Assembly (NCBI GenBank): GCA_963204995.1
Contig: CAUJKL010000806.1
Span: forward strand, 1 to 48,464
Reading direction: 5' to 3'
DNA: 48,464 bases
Source: Planctomycetota bacterium
Lineage (GTDB): Bacteria > Planctomycetota > Planctomycetia > Pirellulales > Pirellulaceae
Below, piece after piece: positions 11,001 to 19,738 of this stretch. Each line of letters opens with the position of its first letter. Position 1 is the first letter of the stretch. Position numbers and translations under genes: made by a program. The notes under the pieces were generated by a model. It searched no databases, was not told the origin of the DNA, and saw only the letters and a program-made list of their open reading frames with translations.

Positions 11001-11636
11001 ACGCTAGTCACCGCGGAGGATCAGGAGCACTTTCCACTCCTCATCAAAGCCCTCACTTCGGAAGGCGAGGACAATCTGACAACTGAGATGGCGAACTGCG
11101 CCAGCGGAGTGTTCCAGCGGCTCGGTTCTGAGAGTCCCTCCTTAGTGCCTCAGTTGGTCCGTTCGTTTGCCGGCAAGCCAATCGATTCGCGGGGTGCGAA
11201 GCGGGTATGTGCAGTTCTCCAGCAACTAGGTGACCCCGCCGTGCCGGCGCTGCTCGAAGCCGTAGGCGATGAGGATGAATCCATACGTTACTGGACCCTC
11301 GTCGCGCTTCGTTCTCCGAATCAAACGCGACGTCCAACATTTGACGCACTTGAAGAGACGCTGACCAGCCTGATCTTCGAGGATACGAGCGAACGAGTAA
11401 CGGATGCCGCTTGGGAATTGTGGCTATCCATACCACATCCGAAAGTCGCGACGACGCCTAGTGGAAGCAAGTCGAAGACCCGGAATGTAGAGACCCGGGA
11501 TTCCCGAGCGGTTAAGTCAATCTTATCGATCGCTCAGAAACACCTGAAGAGCAAAGACGACAAACGGCGGACGCGCGCAGAGGCGATATACCGTGAATTC
11601 AATGATTCACGTTTCTCTAAGTTTCTGCATCCGTGA
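8055..11636 (+). CDS. Large multidomain protein: zinc ribbons, ankyrin repeats, TM segment, HEAT-like repeats
   Basis: CxxC pairs CQSC, CEQC, and FSCPSCNKAF...AGKRAKCSGCGQAI; ankyrin DHNGMTALHFAAGENRAEVVRLLLNRGA; TM VCLTVMVIAVILGVWAVV; HEAT-like helical repeats to C-terminus. Confidence 0.85.
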   Translation: MSGNDLSKGRLGAVLCTCQSCDTRYALGVNSVVVTMDDALGQLSKIGGFNVGQPPTGLPDTIGLKYGEASWPDGIQPPVPSEPIPYAVQEAERTSQARKWICEQCKQEQDYPWCIDRARTTTSRAAGNAQPTLPQSAPIPTKIRFSCPSCNKAFRVNQEWAGKRAKCSGCGQAIAIPTNDVAPDADAMRNAAGRGDLGEVQEQLARGADVNSQDHNGMTALHFAAGENRAEVVRLLLNRGAKLETKTNGGFTALAWAVKWQGGVEVTKTLIELGADVNGGATPGNTPLDLAIIQGKQDLTELLRQHGANTQGQDLMQRMGLLATQPALGAAEPSTPQRMGLSAERTNYVESDNLGTRQDNIQAADAYWTARQFQTAKEPYILYSFPSEQNAREALLELPCIHVSRDSKKLISTETLTFGYYTSGNGSYEAIVAGWGLSTDLFEKARAAFRQFGGKPCGEGELAPGPDSKVRHSPPAERSLWGAMLGSFSAGKRKAESNVQLVKQYIQFNAIGMPCNYLVFKAPNKQAAMTFLRSKPTPQPLCYLIVETPDGNWGRDKDGVYQEAVSSKRNKASVDPIRVTWGVCLTVMVIAVILGVWAVVGDRGSSEIGTELAGGTSTQSQSVETQPTASNGLDKSSEMVEQAAALEPAMPPDPVTLILNDLRRGQLSRPAMQDALQRLTPEVVASSVPQFIDALADEDPVVDRFVFLVLGATSADLSGGRQAVAKLIEPDSRVVDSRSTINNVPSSRAHLLQLLPRFGFSPEECRHILRRLLADGDVRVRDAAAKMLAELSAAERDPGEDAEALLSAIGNSTRERFYDAALYEALTAIAPRAQTQLLSALASQNPTLREVARQELLRLGESQLLDVSTAANFVDDDRTFPTVYAAAVRLRPFPREGIPLLLASLTRSGDSPQPREKIGREVSAALSTVVPDDLRDYLPQFSELLVSTDANTRSAAIGALQMCGARAIPILMEHKLSIQKACTLVTAEDQEHFPLLIKALTSEGEDNLTTEMANCASGVFQRLGSESPSLVPQLVRSFAGKPIDSRGAKRVCAVLQQLGDPAVPALLEAVGDEDESIRYWTLVALRSPNQTRRPTFDALEETLTSLIFEDTSERVTDAAWELWLSIPHPKVATTPSGSKSKTRNVETRDSRAVKSILSIAQKHLKSKDDKRRTRAEAIYREFNDSRFSKFLHP

Positions 11637-11754
11637 TTTACCTAGCGAAAGACACGTAACAGTTTAGTCCGTTTGCCCTGTGGGAGCGGCCAGATCGGAC
11701 TTGAGTGAGTGATGGGTTTGGGATAATTGATAGGCATTCTCCCAGTCAGAATGG

Positions 11755-12081
11755 ATGCCGATGCAATTCTGCTTTTATCTCACCCACGAACATCGCTGTC
11801 CCAACGTTATCCACTGCCTGCATCTCGGTGTGGCGGCACTGGGGATTTGGGTGGTAATTGCCAATACCAATGGCGGCACCATCGATCGGCTTCTTCAAGC
11901 TGTCGACATTGAACGAAAACGCAATACCAAAATCGTCGAAGAGAATCTGCGGCTCCAAGAAGATCTCGAACAAGCCAAGCTGGAACTAAGGAGTAAAAAC
12001 GGGAGGAGTCAAAACGGGACAGGCCTAATTATCAAGAACCTGCCTTCTCTTTTTTGGAACGACCACGACGGCATGACGTAG
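11755..12081 (+). CDS. Hypothetical small membrane/coiled-coil protein; C-terminus read from repeat DNA
   Basis: Hydrophobic segment then heptad-like KIVEENLRLQEDLEQAKLELRSK; 3' end overlaps the AAAACGGGACAGG repeat. Confidence 0.35.
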   Translation: MPMQFCFYLTHEHRCPNVIHCLHLGVAALGIWVVIANTNGGTIDRLLQAVDIERKRNTKIVEENLRLQEDLEQAKLELRSKNGRSQNGTGLIIKNLPSLFWNDHDGMT

Positions 12082-12420
12082 ATTCGAGTCCGAATTGGTT
12101 CGCCTTACGCCGCATCCACCTGTCGTTGCCCTAGGGTTGACAACGCAACACGCTTCTTTGGATCGCGTTGACTTCCGCTTGGGTCTGAGGCTTGTTCACG
12201 ATGTCGGTCCACCTGTGAAGCCGAGAAAGCGGCCAAGCGCCGAGTACCGACCGCGCTTGGTGCGTGCGATTGACGCGATGGCATAGACTCGACCATAGTC
12301 GCCGTCCCGTTCGGGCCACAGTACAAAATGCCAGTGGTTCGGCATTAGGCAATAACCACAGACCCGCATGGGTCGGGTTTCCAACGTCCGCTCGATGATC
12401 CCTTACACTTGTCCCGTTTT
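12011..12420. mobile_element. REP/RAYT-type remnant bounded by inverted AAAACGGGACAGG / CTTGTCCCGTTTT
   Basis: 12011-12023 AAAACGGGACAGG and 12408-12420 CTTGTCCCGTTTT (reverse complement AAAACGGGACAAG, 12/13 identical) flank a decayed IS200-like transposase. Confidence 0.65.
12105..12384 (-). pseudogene. Decayed REP-associated (IS200-like, Y1/RAYT) transposase, frameshifted and internally deleted
   Basis: 12196..12384(-) YCLMPNHWHFVLWPERDGD is a RAYT hallmark; another minus frame carries WTDIVNKPQTQAEVNAIQRSVLRCQP (RAYT C-terminal type); central region absent. Confidence 0.8.
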
Positions 12421-12583
12421 ATCTGCTTCCCGCAGTTGCCCTTCTGGCGTCCGGCGTTTGATGAGTTGCCGGCTCAACTAGCATCGCAATTGACGAGTGG
12501 ATTCACCGACGTGCCTTTTGAGTTAGAATGGAGTCACCCATCAAAGACTAATTCCTATCTGTCGAAAGATTGGAGACCACGAC

Positions 12584-12919
12584 GTGGCAACGAAAGCTGA
12601 CGAGGCGCGAAAACTTGCGGAAGTTCATTACAATATCGAGTCAGGGATCACCGAGATCTATCGAGTCACGGGGTCGCCGGTAGATGAAGCACGGCCCGAC
12701 GAACCGATCATTTTACTCGAGGTGAACGAGAACACTATTCCTTCAGGGATTATGCCACTGTCGTTTGGGCCATCGCCGTCTATCGGACTAGAACACTCTT
12801 CGATAATCATCGAGGTGACTCCCGGCGAATTCGAGAGCATAAAAGAAAATAAAATGCTCCTTCCCAACGAGTGGCGGCTCGGAGATCTTCTCGAACGGGC
12901 GACGAGTGTTGAAAGCTAA
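12584..12919 (+). CDS. Hypothetical protein, first gene of a coupled pair
   Basis: 111 aa ORF with GTG start; stop TAA overlaps the next ATG (TAATG). Confidence 0.65.
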   Translation: MATKADEARKLAEVHYNIESGITEIYRVTGSPVDEARPDEPIILLEVNENTIPSGIMPLSFGPSPSIGLEHSSIIIEVTPGEFESIKENKMLLPNEWRLGDLLERATSVES

Positions 12920-13422
12920 TGGCGTCACCGGTCGAATGGGCAAAGGCGTTTGCGCGTCAGGCACGAGCTGATTTCGCGACTTGGCAAGCACTTCAAAGCG
13001 TGAGCGTTGTGCCACCTTGCCACGAGTTGCTATTCCTACAAATGGCGTGCGAGAAGCTCACGAAAGCCCATCTATTCCATAAGGGATCTGATTCGCCGAA
13101 AATCCTGACGAGTCACGCACATACAGCCAAGCATCTTCCCACCATCATTGGAAGATGCTTGGCTGACTTTGGCCAATCGCCGAAGGCGATTAGAAAAATC
13201 CAAAAGCACGTTAAACACATAGCCCAAGAGATCGAGCTATTGTCACCATCGGTGGACCGAAATGATCAACGCCGCGACAACTGTGAGTACCCCTGGGAGG
13301 CGCACGATGGCTCGGTCTATAGCCCGCTGGACTGGACCTTTCAACCTGTACACTTACTGACGCAACCCGCTGGAAGAACATTTCTTAAGATCGTGAAACA
13401 TGCAATCGACCAACTCGCTTGA
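12919..13422 (+). CDS. HEPN-like helical protein
   Basis: FLQMACEKLTKAHLFHKG resembles HEPN helices; DNCEYPWE segment; overlaps upstream stop by 1 nt. Confidence 0.6.
   Translation: MASPVEWAKAFARQARADFATWQALQSVSVVPPCHELLFLQMACEKLTKAHLFHKGSDSPKILTSHAHTAKHLPTIIGRCLADFGQSPKAIRKIQKHVKHIAQEIELLSPSVDRNDQRRDNCEYPWEAHDGSVYSPLDWTFQPVHLLTQPAGRTFLKIVKHAIDQLA
13124..13165. repeat. Perfect 16-bp inverted repeat, 10-nt loop, inside the HEPN-like CDS
   Basis: CAGCCAAGCATCTTCC (13124-13139), loop CACCATCATT, GGAAGATGCTTGGCTG (13150-13165). Confidence 0.95.
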
Positions 13423-13436
13423 TGGTCGTGCTCTCA

Positions 13437-14321
13437 TCAGTTCTGCATCCTGGCCGCAGCCAGTGTGTTCCACAGCAGCATCGCGATCGTCAAGGGCCCG
13501 ACGCCTCCGGGCACCGGTGTGATCGCACCGGCGACTTCGAGGGCCGCTTCGAAATCGACGTCTCCGACCAAACCACCGTCCGTACGATTGATACCGACGT
13601 CGATGACCGCCGCTCCCGGTTTGATCATGTCGGCAGTGATGAACTTGGGTTGACCGATCGCGGCGATCAGGATGTCGGCCTGCCGAGTGATCTCTGCCAA
13701 GTTAGCAGTGCGGCTATGACAGACGGTGACGGTCGCGTTGGCCGCTGACGGACCGAGGTTCGAGTTGCGTTGCACCAGCATGTTCGCCAGCGGCTTACCC
13801 ACGATTTCGCTCCGCCCAACAACGACGGCGTGCTTGCCGCTGATCTCGATACCACAGCGATGCAGGATTTGCACCACGCCATGAGGCGTACAGGGCAAGA
13901 ACCGCGGCCTGCCTTGAACGACCAGACCGACATTCTCGGGATGGAACGAATCGACATCTTTGAGCGGATGGACGGCGTCGAGGATCTTGGTTTCGGCAAT
14001 GTGCGATGGCAGAGGCAACTGGACGAGAATCCCGTTTACAGTCGTATCGCTGTTCAATCGTTGGATCAGCGCGAGCAAATCGGCCTCGGTCGTGTCTGTT
14101 GCAAGACGGTGCAGCTGGCTCGTGATGCCGACACGCTCGCAAGCTCGCTCCTTGTTCCTGACATAAACCTGGCTCGCGGGATCGTCCCCTACCAAAACGG
14201 CGGCCAGACAGGGTGTCACGCCACTTTTGTCAACAAACCCAGCGACTTCCACCTTGATTTCGGCTTGGATCTGCGTCGCAATTCCTTTTCCATCAAGTAG
14301 CCGTGCCGCCACAAGTTCCAT
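13437..14321 (-). CDS. folD: Bifunctional methylenetetrahydrofolate dehydrogenase/cyclohydrolase
   Basis: LVGDDPASQVYVRNKERACERVGI, GILVQLPLP, VVGRSEIVGKPLANML, TPVPGGVGPLTIAML. Confidence 0.97.
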   Translation of the reverse strand: MELVAARLLDGKGIATQIQAEIKVEVAGFVDKSGVTPCLAAVLVGDDPASQVYVRNKERACERVGITSQLHRLATDTTEADLLALIQRLNSDTTVNGILVQLPLPSHIAETKILDAVHPLKDVDSFHPENVGLVVQGRPRFLPCTPHGVVQILHRCGIEISGKHAVVVGRSEIVGKPLANMLVQRNSNLGPSAANATVTVCHSRTANLAEITRQADILIAAIGQPKFITADMIKPGAAVIDVGINRTDGGLVGDVDFEAALEVAGAITPVPGGVGPLTIAMLLWNTLAAARMQN

Positions 14322-14528
14322 CCTTTCGGGAAGTAACGATTCATGTTTGAACGGGCGGGCATTCTAGACCACTTCCGCTATATTGGGCAGTTGGCCCTTG
14401 CCGATCAGGGAAGTTATACTGACTTGACGATCCAGGTAAGATGCGTGCCAACGTCGTAAATCATAACAGTATCACGGTTTGCGTCGGCACACGACTCGTA
14501 GATTGCAACTCAAAAGGATACGGTTCGG

Positions 14529-16589
14529 ATGGCGAACGATCGATTTCAAGAATTACTCCGACAAATGCCTTCGATCGCGAATGCCGTCAACGGCTTCGAA
14601 TCCGAGTCGATTCAGCAGATGGCCTACAAGGAATTATTGGCAGCTCTCAGTTCGACCATGGATTCATCCAGCAGTGAGCTTCCCGCTGTAACTTCTGCGA
14701 AACCAGCTGTCGAGAAGACGAAACCAACCGCAAAAGCAGGGCTCAGCACCGCCGATATCTTAGCCATGGCGCGGGGTAAAACTCCCCAACCGGACTCCAA
14801 CGGTCAAAAAGCAAAGGCCGAACGGATCTCAAGTCCGAAAGCTGCTCCGATTGGCGAAGTGCCGCTCGGAGATCCCAACAAGCCCAGCGAAGTGGAGCAA
14901 ATCAAGGAGGCGAGTCATCAACTTCTGGGCGAGATTCCGGAAGAGCTGGTTGATGGCAATGACTTCTTTGGCAAAGGCAGCATCCAACTCCTGAAGCATC
15001 ACGGTACGTACCAGCAAGATAATCGCGATGCACGGACGCGGGGCGACGGATCGAAGTCGAAGCGAGACTATATGTTCATGGTCCGCTCGAAGATTCCGGG
15101 TGGAAAGCTCACGAGCGATCAGATGCTGGCTCAACTCGACCTCGCCGACGATGTGGGCAACGCGACCCTGCGTGTTACCAGTCGCCAAGGATTACAACTG
15201 CACGGCGTCGTCAAGAGCGACTTGAAGAGGACGATCGAACAGATCAACCGCATTCAAATGAGCACTCTAGGCGCATGCGGCGATGTGAACCGTAACGTGA
15301 TGTGTTGCCCTGCTCCTCATCGCAACGATGCCATCCACGACCAGATGCAAGCGTTGGCGGACCAGCTCGCCGCCCACTTTGCTCCCCGCACGTCGGCCTA
15401 CCACGAACTGTGGCTCCGCGATCTGGCGACGGGCGAAGACGAATTGGTGGGTGGTGGCAAGGAAGGTCACGAGATCGAACCGATCTACGGGAAGCATTAC
15501 CTGCCGCGTAAGTTCAAGATAGCGGTCGGTTTGCCGGAAGATAACTGCGTCGACTTATACACGCATGATTTAGCATTGATGGCGATCTGCAAGGACGGCA
15601 AGATTTCCGGGTACAACATGTTGGTGGGTGGCGGCCAAGGTGTGATTCCGAGCGCCGCGAAGACGTTCCCGGCCTTGGGCAAGAAGCTCGCCTTCGTCGC
15701 GCCCGACCGGGCGGTGGATCTGGCGACGGCGGTCGTGAAGGTTCAACGCGACTTCGGCAATCGTACCGATCGCAAGGTCGCTCGACTCAAGTACCTGATC
15801 CACAGCTGGGGTTTGGATCGATTCCAAGCTAAGGTCGAAGAATACTACGGGCACAAGTTGCACGAGCCCGATCCGATCGACGTCTCGGGCTTCGATGACC
15901 ACATGGGTTGGCACGAGCAAGGCGACGGCAAGTGGTTCTACGGTCTGAGTGTCGAGAACGGACGCATCAAGGACAACGACAAGTTGCAACTCAAGACGGC
16001 ACTGCGCGCGATCTGCCGTCAGCTGAAACCAGGAATCCGCTTGACGGCTCATCAGGACATCCTGTTCACCGATGTTGCTGCTAATAACATAACGACACTG
16101 GAAAGCATTCTCCGCGAACATCAAGTCGCGCTCTCCGAGGACGTCTCGACGGTCAGGAAGTGGTCGATGGCGTGCGTCGCTTGGCCGACATGCGGCCTTT
16201 CGATCACGGAAGCCGAACGGGCTCTACCTGGTGTTATCGATCAGATGGAAGTCGAACTCGCCAAGCTCGGCCTGTCGAGCGAAGCGTTTACGGTTCGCAT
16301 GACGGGCTGCCCGAACGGTTGCGCCCGACCTTACAACTCGGATATCGGTCTGATCGGAAAAGCGGCCGGGAAATATACCGTATCGGTCGGCGGTCGATTG
16401 CTGGGCAATCGTTTGAACTTCATCTACAAGGATTCGGTCCCAGAAGCCGAGGTTGTTTCCGAGCTTACTCCGCTGTTTGTCTACTTCAAGCAAGAACGCC
16501 ACAAGGGCGAGTCGTTCGGCGATTTTTGCGCCCGCAAGGGCCAGGAAAATCTGCTGGCGTGGTCCGAGAGTTTTCAAGCGACCGTGTGA
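14529..16589 (+). CDS. Siroheme-dependent sulfite/nitrite reductase with N-terminal extension
   Basis: CVAWPTC and TGCPNGC [4Fe-4S]-siroheme motifs; LRVTSRQGLQLHGV, ACGDVNRNVMCCP. Confidence 0.93.
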   Translation: MANDRFQELLRQMPSIANAVNGFESESIQQMAYKELLAALSSTMDSSSSELPAVTSAKPAVEKTKPTAKAGLSTADILAMARGKTPQPDSNGQKAKAERISSPKAAPIGEVPLGDPNKPSEVEQIKEASHQLLGEIPEELVDGNDFFGKGSIQLLKHHGTYQQDNRDARTRGDGSKSKRDYMFMVRSKIPGGKLTSDQMLAQLDLADDVGNATLRVTSRQGLQLHGVVKSDLKRTIEQINRIQMSTLGACGDVNRNVMCCPAPHRNDAIHDQMQALADQLAAHFAPRTSAYHELWLRDLATGEDELVGGGKEGHEIEPIYGKHYLPRKFKIAVGLPEDNCVDLYTHDLALMAICKDGKISGYNMLVGGGQGVIPSAAKTFPALGKKLAFVAPDRAVDLATAVVKVQRDFGNRTDRKVARLKYLIHSWGLDRFQAKVEEYYGHKLHEPDPIDVSGFDDHMGWHEQGDGKWFYGLSVENGRIKDNDKLQLKTALRAICRQLKPGIRLTAHQDILFTDVAANNITTLESILREHQVALSEDVSTVRKWSMACVAWPTCGLSITEAERALPGVIDQMEVELAKLGLSSEAFTVRMTGCPNGCARPYNSDIGLIGKAAGKYTVSVGGRLLGNRLNFIYKDSVPEAEVVSELTPLFVYFKQERHKGESFGDFCARKGQENLLAWSESFQATV

Positions 16590-16616
16590 GGTAAACCTGA
16601 CGGGGTCGTGATTCTG

Positions 16617-16640
16617 GTTCCTAGGCGGGAGCCTAGGAAC
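16617..16640. terminator. Perfect 10-bp stem-loop between convergent genes, possible terminator or short repeat
   Basis: GTTCCTAGGC-GGGA-GCCTAGGAAC; no clear poly-T tail. Confidence 0.5.
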
Positions 16641-16655
16641 GAGTGCTGATGCGAA

Positions 16656-17375
16656 CTACGAACCTGAATCGGCGCCCTTCTTCAACTTGTCCTTGAATAC
16701 CTTGCGGACTTTGTCGACCTTGGGCTTGGCCACTGCATTGCAATAGCCATCGTAGGGATTCATGGCAAAGTAGTTTTGGTGGTAATCTTCCGCCTTGTAA
16801 TAGGTACTGGCTGCGGTGATCTCGGTCACGATCGGAGTATGAAACTCGCCCGACTCGTCGAGGGCCTTCTTGTACTTCGTGGCCAGCTCCTTCTGCTCAG
16901 GTGTGTGGTAGAAGATCGCCGAGCGGTATTGTGGTCCTCGATCGGCACCTTGTTGATTGAGCGTGGTGGGATCGTGTGTTTGCCAGAAGACTTCGAGCAG
17001 CTCATCGAAGCTGATCTTGGCTGGCTGATACGTGATGCGGCAGACTTCGGCGTGCCCTGTCGTCTTACTACAAACTTCTTCATACGTCGGATTCACGACG
17101 TGACCACCCATGTACCCTGACTCGACCGACACGACACCCTCCAGTTCGTTGAAGACCGCTTCAACACACCAGAAACAGCCGGCACCAAAAGTTGCGATCT
17201 CTGTGACGTCGGCGTTATTCTCGCTGGTCGCAGCCGCAGCCTGGACGATTTCGTCGGACGGTGTTTCAGTCATCGATTCGACCTCCGCAGTTGAAACTTG
17301 TTTCGACACATCACAGCCGATTGCGAAAACGCAACCGACTAGCAACAGTACAAAGTGAAAATGTTGGTTGAACAT
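16656..17375 (-). CDS. msrA: Peptide-methionine (S)-S-oxide reductase with lipoprotein-type signal
   Basis: GAGCFWCVEAVF, GYMGGHVVNPTYEEVCSKTTGHAE, HDPTTLNQQGADRGPQYRSAIFY; N-terminal LLLVGCVFAIGC. Confidence 0.96.
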   Translation of the reverse strand: MFNQHFHFVLLLVGCVFAIGCDVSKQVSTAEVESMTETPSDEIVQAAAATSENNADVTEIATFGAGCFWCVEAVFNELEGVVSVESGYMGGHVVNPTYEEVCSKTTGHAEVCRITYQPAKISFDELLEVFWQTHDPTTLNQQGADRGPQYRSAIFYHTPEQKELATKYKKALDESGEFHTPIVTEITAASTYYKAEDYHQNYFAMNPYDGYCNAVAKPKVDKVRKVFKDKLKKGADSGS

Positions 17376-17393
17376 GGATTTCGCTCCTGAGGT

Positions 17394-18596
17394 TTAATAC
17401 TCCGCCAAGATCGGGATCACCGCTTGTTGCAGGTCGCCCCCCGTGACATGGACGTTGCCTTCATGATCGACAAACACATCGATCTCACTTCGCACCCCAA
17501 ACTCGGGCAGATAGATTCCCGGTTCAATCGAGAAACAGGTGCCGGGCAACACCAGCCGCTCGTCGCGCATTTCGAGGTTATCCATGTTGGCCCCGTTGCC
17601 ATGCGTTTCTTGGCCGATGCTGTGACCAGTCCGGTGAATGAAGAATTCGCCATATCCGGCAGCTTCGATCACGTCGCGCGTTGCCTTGTCGACTTGCCAG
17701 CCTTGCAGCGGCTCGCCATTGGCGAAAGCCTCTTTCACGATGGCGATGCCCGCGTCGCGAGCCTGCGCGACGACCTGAAACACTTCCTCGTATCGCTGCG
17801 GTACTGACTTGCCGATGTAGCCCACTCGCGTCAAGTCGCTGTAGACGCTTCGCGGCCGATCCATCTTGGCCCACAAGTCGACCAGCACGAAGTCGCCTTC
17901 CCGCATTTCGGTATCGTTCTCGGCATCCGGCTCGAAGTGCGGGTCGCCGCTGTGCGAACCAACGCCGACGATCGGCGGATGATAAGTCGTCATGCCGTGT
18001 TCGGCGAAGTGCTGCATGATCTCCTGCTGGACCATGTATTCGGTGATGCGTTGACCAGCGCGGATGCGGTTGGCGATCAACGACCACACGCGAGCATAGG
18101 CGGCGTTGGTGTGCTCAGACGCTTTGAGGTGCATCTGCCACTGCTCGTCGTCCCAGACGGCTTCGAACTGTTGGACCAAGTTCCCCGACGAGACGACGTC
18201 GCAACCGAACTGCCGTACCAGTTCGACGGTGCCGGCATCCACGCGCGACACATAGGGATTGGCGTTGTTGGGAGAATATTCCATCGCGACGCGACTCACA
18301 CCAGCGACGAGCCGCTCGACTCCGGCCTCCAACTCTTGCCACTTCAGATAGACGCTGGCCGAGCCTGGTAACCCGACCAAGGCTGCAGGTTCGATGCGAT
18401 GGACAAGCTTCATGGGCTCGCCCCGGGCAGGAATGCAATAAAACCAGCGCCGCGATCCGACGTTGTCGTCACTCATCCCAAGTACGCGACGGGCGAGCGG
18501 ATTCGTGCCGCGAAAGTCGTACAGCAACCAAGCGTCAATCTCGAACCGTCGCAACGATTCTTGGATGGCTTCGATGTTTAACATGGTTCTTTGCAA
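17394..18596 (-). CDS. M24 family metallopeptidase (Xaa-Pro peptidase-like)
   Basis: VLVDLWAKMDRPRSVYSDLTR, HRTGHSIGQETHG, GTCFSIEPGIYLPEFGVRSEID. Confidence 0.92.
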   Translation of the reverse strand: MQRTMLNIEAIQESLRRFEIDAWLLYDFRGTNPLARRVLGMSDDNVGSRRWFYCIPARGEPMKLVHRIEPAALVGLPGSASVYLKWQELEAGVERLVAGVSRVAMEYSPNNANPYVSRVDAGTVELVRQFGCDVVSSGNLVQQFEAVWDDEQWQMHLKASEHTNAAYARVWSLIANRIRAGQRITEYMVQQEIMQHFAEHGMTTYHPPIVGVGSHSGDPHFEPDAENDTEMREGDFVLVDLWAKMDRPRSVYSDLTRVGYIGKSVPQRYEEVFQVVAQARDAGIAIVKEAFANGEPLQGWQVDKATRDVIEAAGYGEFFIHRTGHSIGQETHGNGANMDNLEMRDERLVLPGTCFSIEPGIYLPEFGVRSEIDVFVDHEGNVHVTGGDLQQAVIPILAEY

Positions 18597-18611
18597 TCGT
18601 GAGTTAAACGA

Positions 18612-19700
18612 TCAGATTACACAGTCAGAATATTCCTTCGGCACGCTCGTGAGAACCTCGTGCCCGTCTTTCGTCACCAGGATATCGTCCTCGATCCGCA
18701 CGCCAAACGCTCCAGGCAGATAAATCCCCGGTTCGACGGTGACCACCATTCCCACTTCGAGCGGACGTTTCTGGTTGATCGCGAGTCGCGGTTGCTCGTG
18801 AATCTGCAGCCCGAAGCCATGTCCGAGCGAGTGACCAAACCGCTTGCCAAATCCAGCGTCGGTGATCACCTTGCGTGCCGCCGCGTCAATATCTTCCATG
18901 ATCGCACCGGGTCGAATGGCGTCGATTGCCTTCTGCTGAGCCTTCAATACGACATTGTAAACTCGCTCGAGCTTCGCCGGGGCTTTGCCTGTGACGATGA
19001 TTCGCGTGAGGTCGCTCAAGTACAGCTTCGCCTTGGCTCCCCAGTCGACCAGCACCATGAAGTTCTCTTCGATCTTGACACCGCCCGGACGATAGTGCGG
19101 CAGCGCGCCGTTTGGTCCAACGCCAACGATCGGCCAGAAGGCAGTACATGCGCCGCCGAACAAGCGGACTTGTCGTTCGAGCTCGTCACAAACCTGTTTT
19201 TCTGTCTGCTCCGGTCGCAGGCCGGCTTTGACAACGGCGAACGCCCGCTCGGCAATCGCAATCGCCTCGCGAATCTCCGTCAACTCATCCTTATCTTTTA
19301 TCTCACGCAACTGTTCGACCAAGCCGCTGGTCGTCACCAGCTCGACCTTGGGAAGCTTCTCGCCCAGCTTCTGTGAGAACTCGAGCGTTACATTAGCGGC
19401 TTCGATGGCAAGCGATCCGAGTTTCGCCTTTCCGACGACTTTGGCAACGCACTCCAGCATGGTCTTCTCGGGGCCGCGAATGTCCAAGTCGATATTCGGG
19501 CACTCCTTTTCCAGCTGAGTCGTATAACGTCGATCGCTAAAAATAAGCTGACCCTCACGAGTCAGCAGGAGATAACTCGAATCCCCCGTGAAGCCGGTCA
19601 AATACGTCACGTTGTCGTAGCTGGTCACGAGGATCGCTTCGGCATTTGCGTCGCGGACGAGTCGACGCAGTTTGTCGCGTCGCTGCTGATAGTTGGGCAT
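18612..19700 (-). CDS. Xaa-Pro aminopeptidase, M24 family
   Basis: VTYLTGFTGDSSYLLLT, VLVDWGAKAKLYLSDLTR, GHSLGHGFGLQIHE, VTVEPGIYLPGAFGVRIEDD. Confidence 0.95.
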   Translation of the reverse strand: MPNYQQRRDKLRRLVRDANAEAILVTSYDNVTYLTGFTGDSSYLLLTREGQLIFSDRRYTTQLEKECPNIDLDIRGPEKTMLECVAKVVGKAKLGSLAIEAANVTLEFSQKLGEKLPKVELVTTSGLVEQLREIKDKDELTEIREAIAIAERAFAVVKAGLRPEQTEKQVCDELERQVRLFGGACTAFWPIVGVGPNGALPHYRPGGVKIEENFMVLVDWGAKAKLYLSDLTRIIVTGKAPAKLERVYNVVLKAQQKAIDAIRPGAIMEDIDAAARKVITDAGFGKRFGHSLGHGFGLQIHEQPRLAINQKRPLEVGMVVTVEPGIYLPGAFGVRIEDDILVTKDGHEVLTSVPKEYSDCVI

Positions 19701-19738
19701 GGAGAGTTCTTGGCAGAGGTAGATGATCGTGAGAGGCG

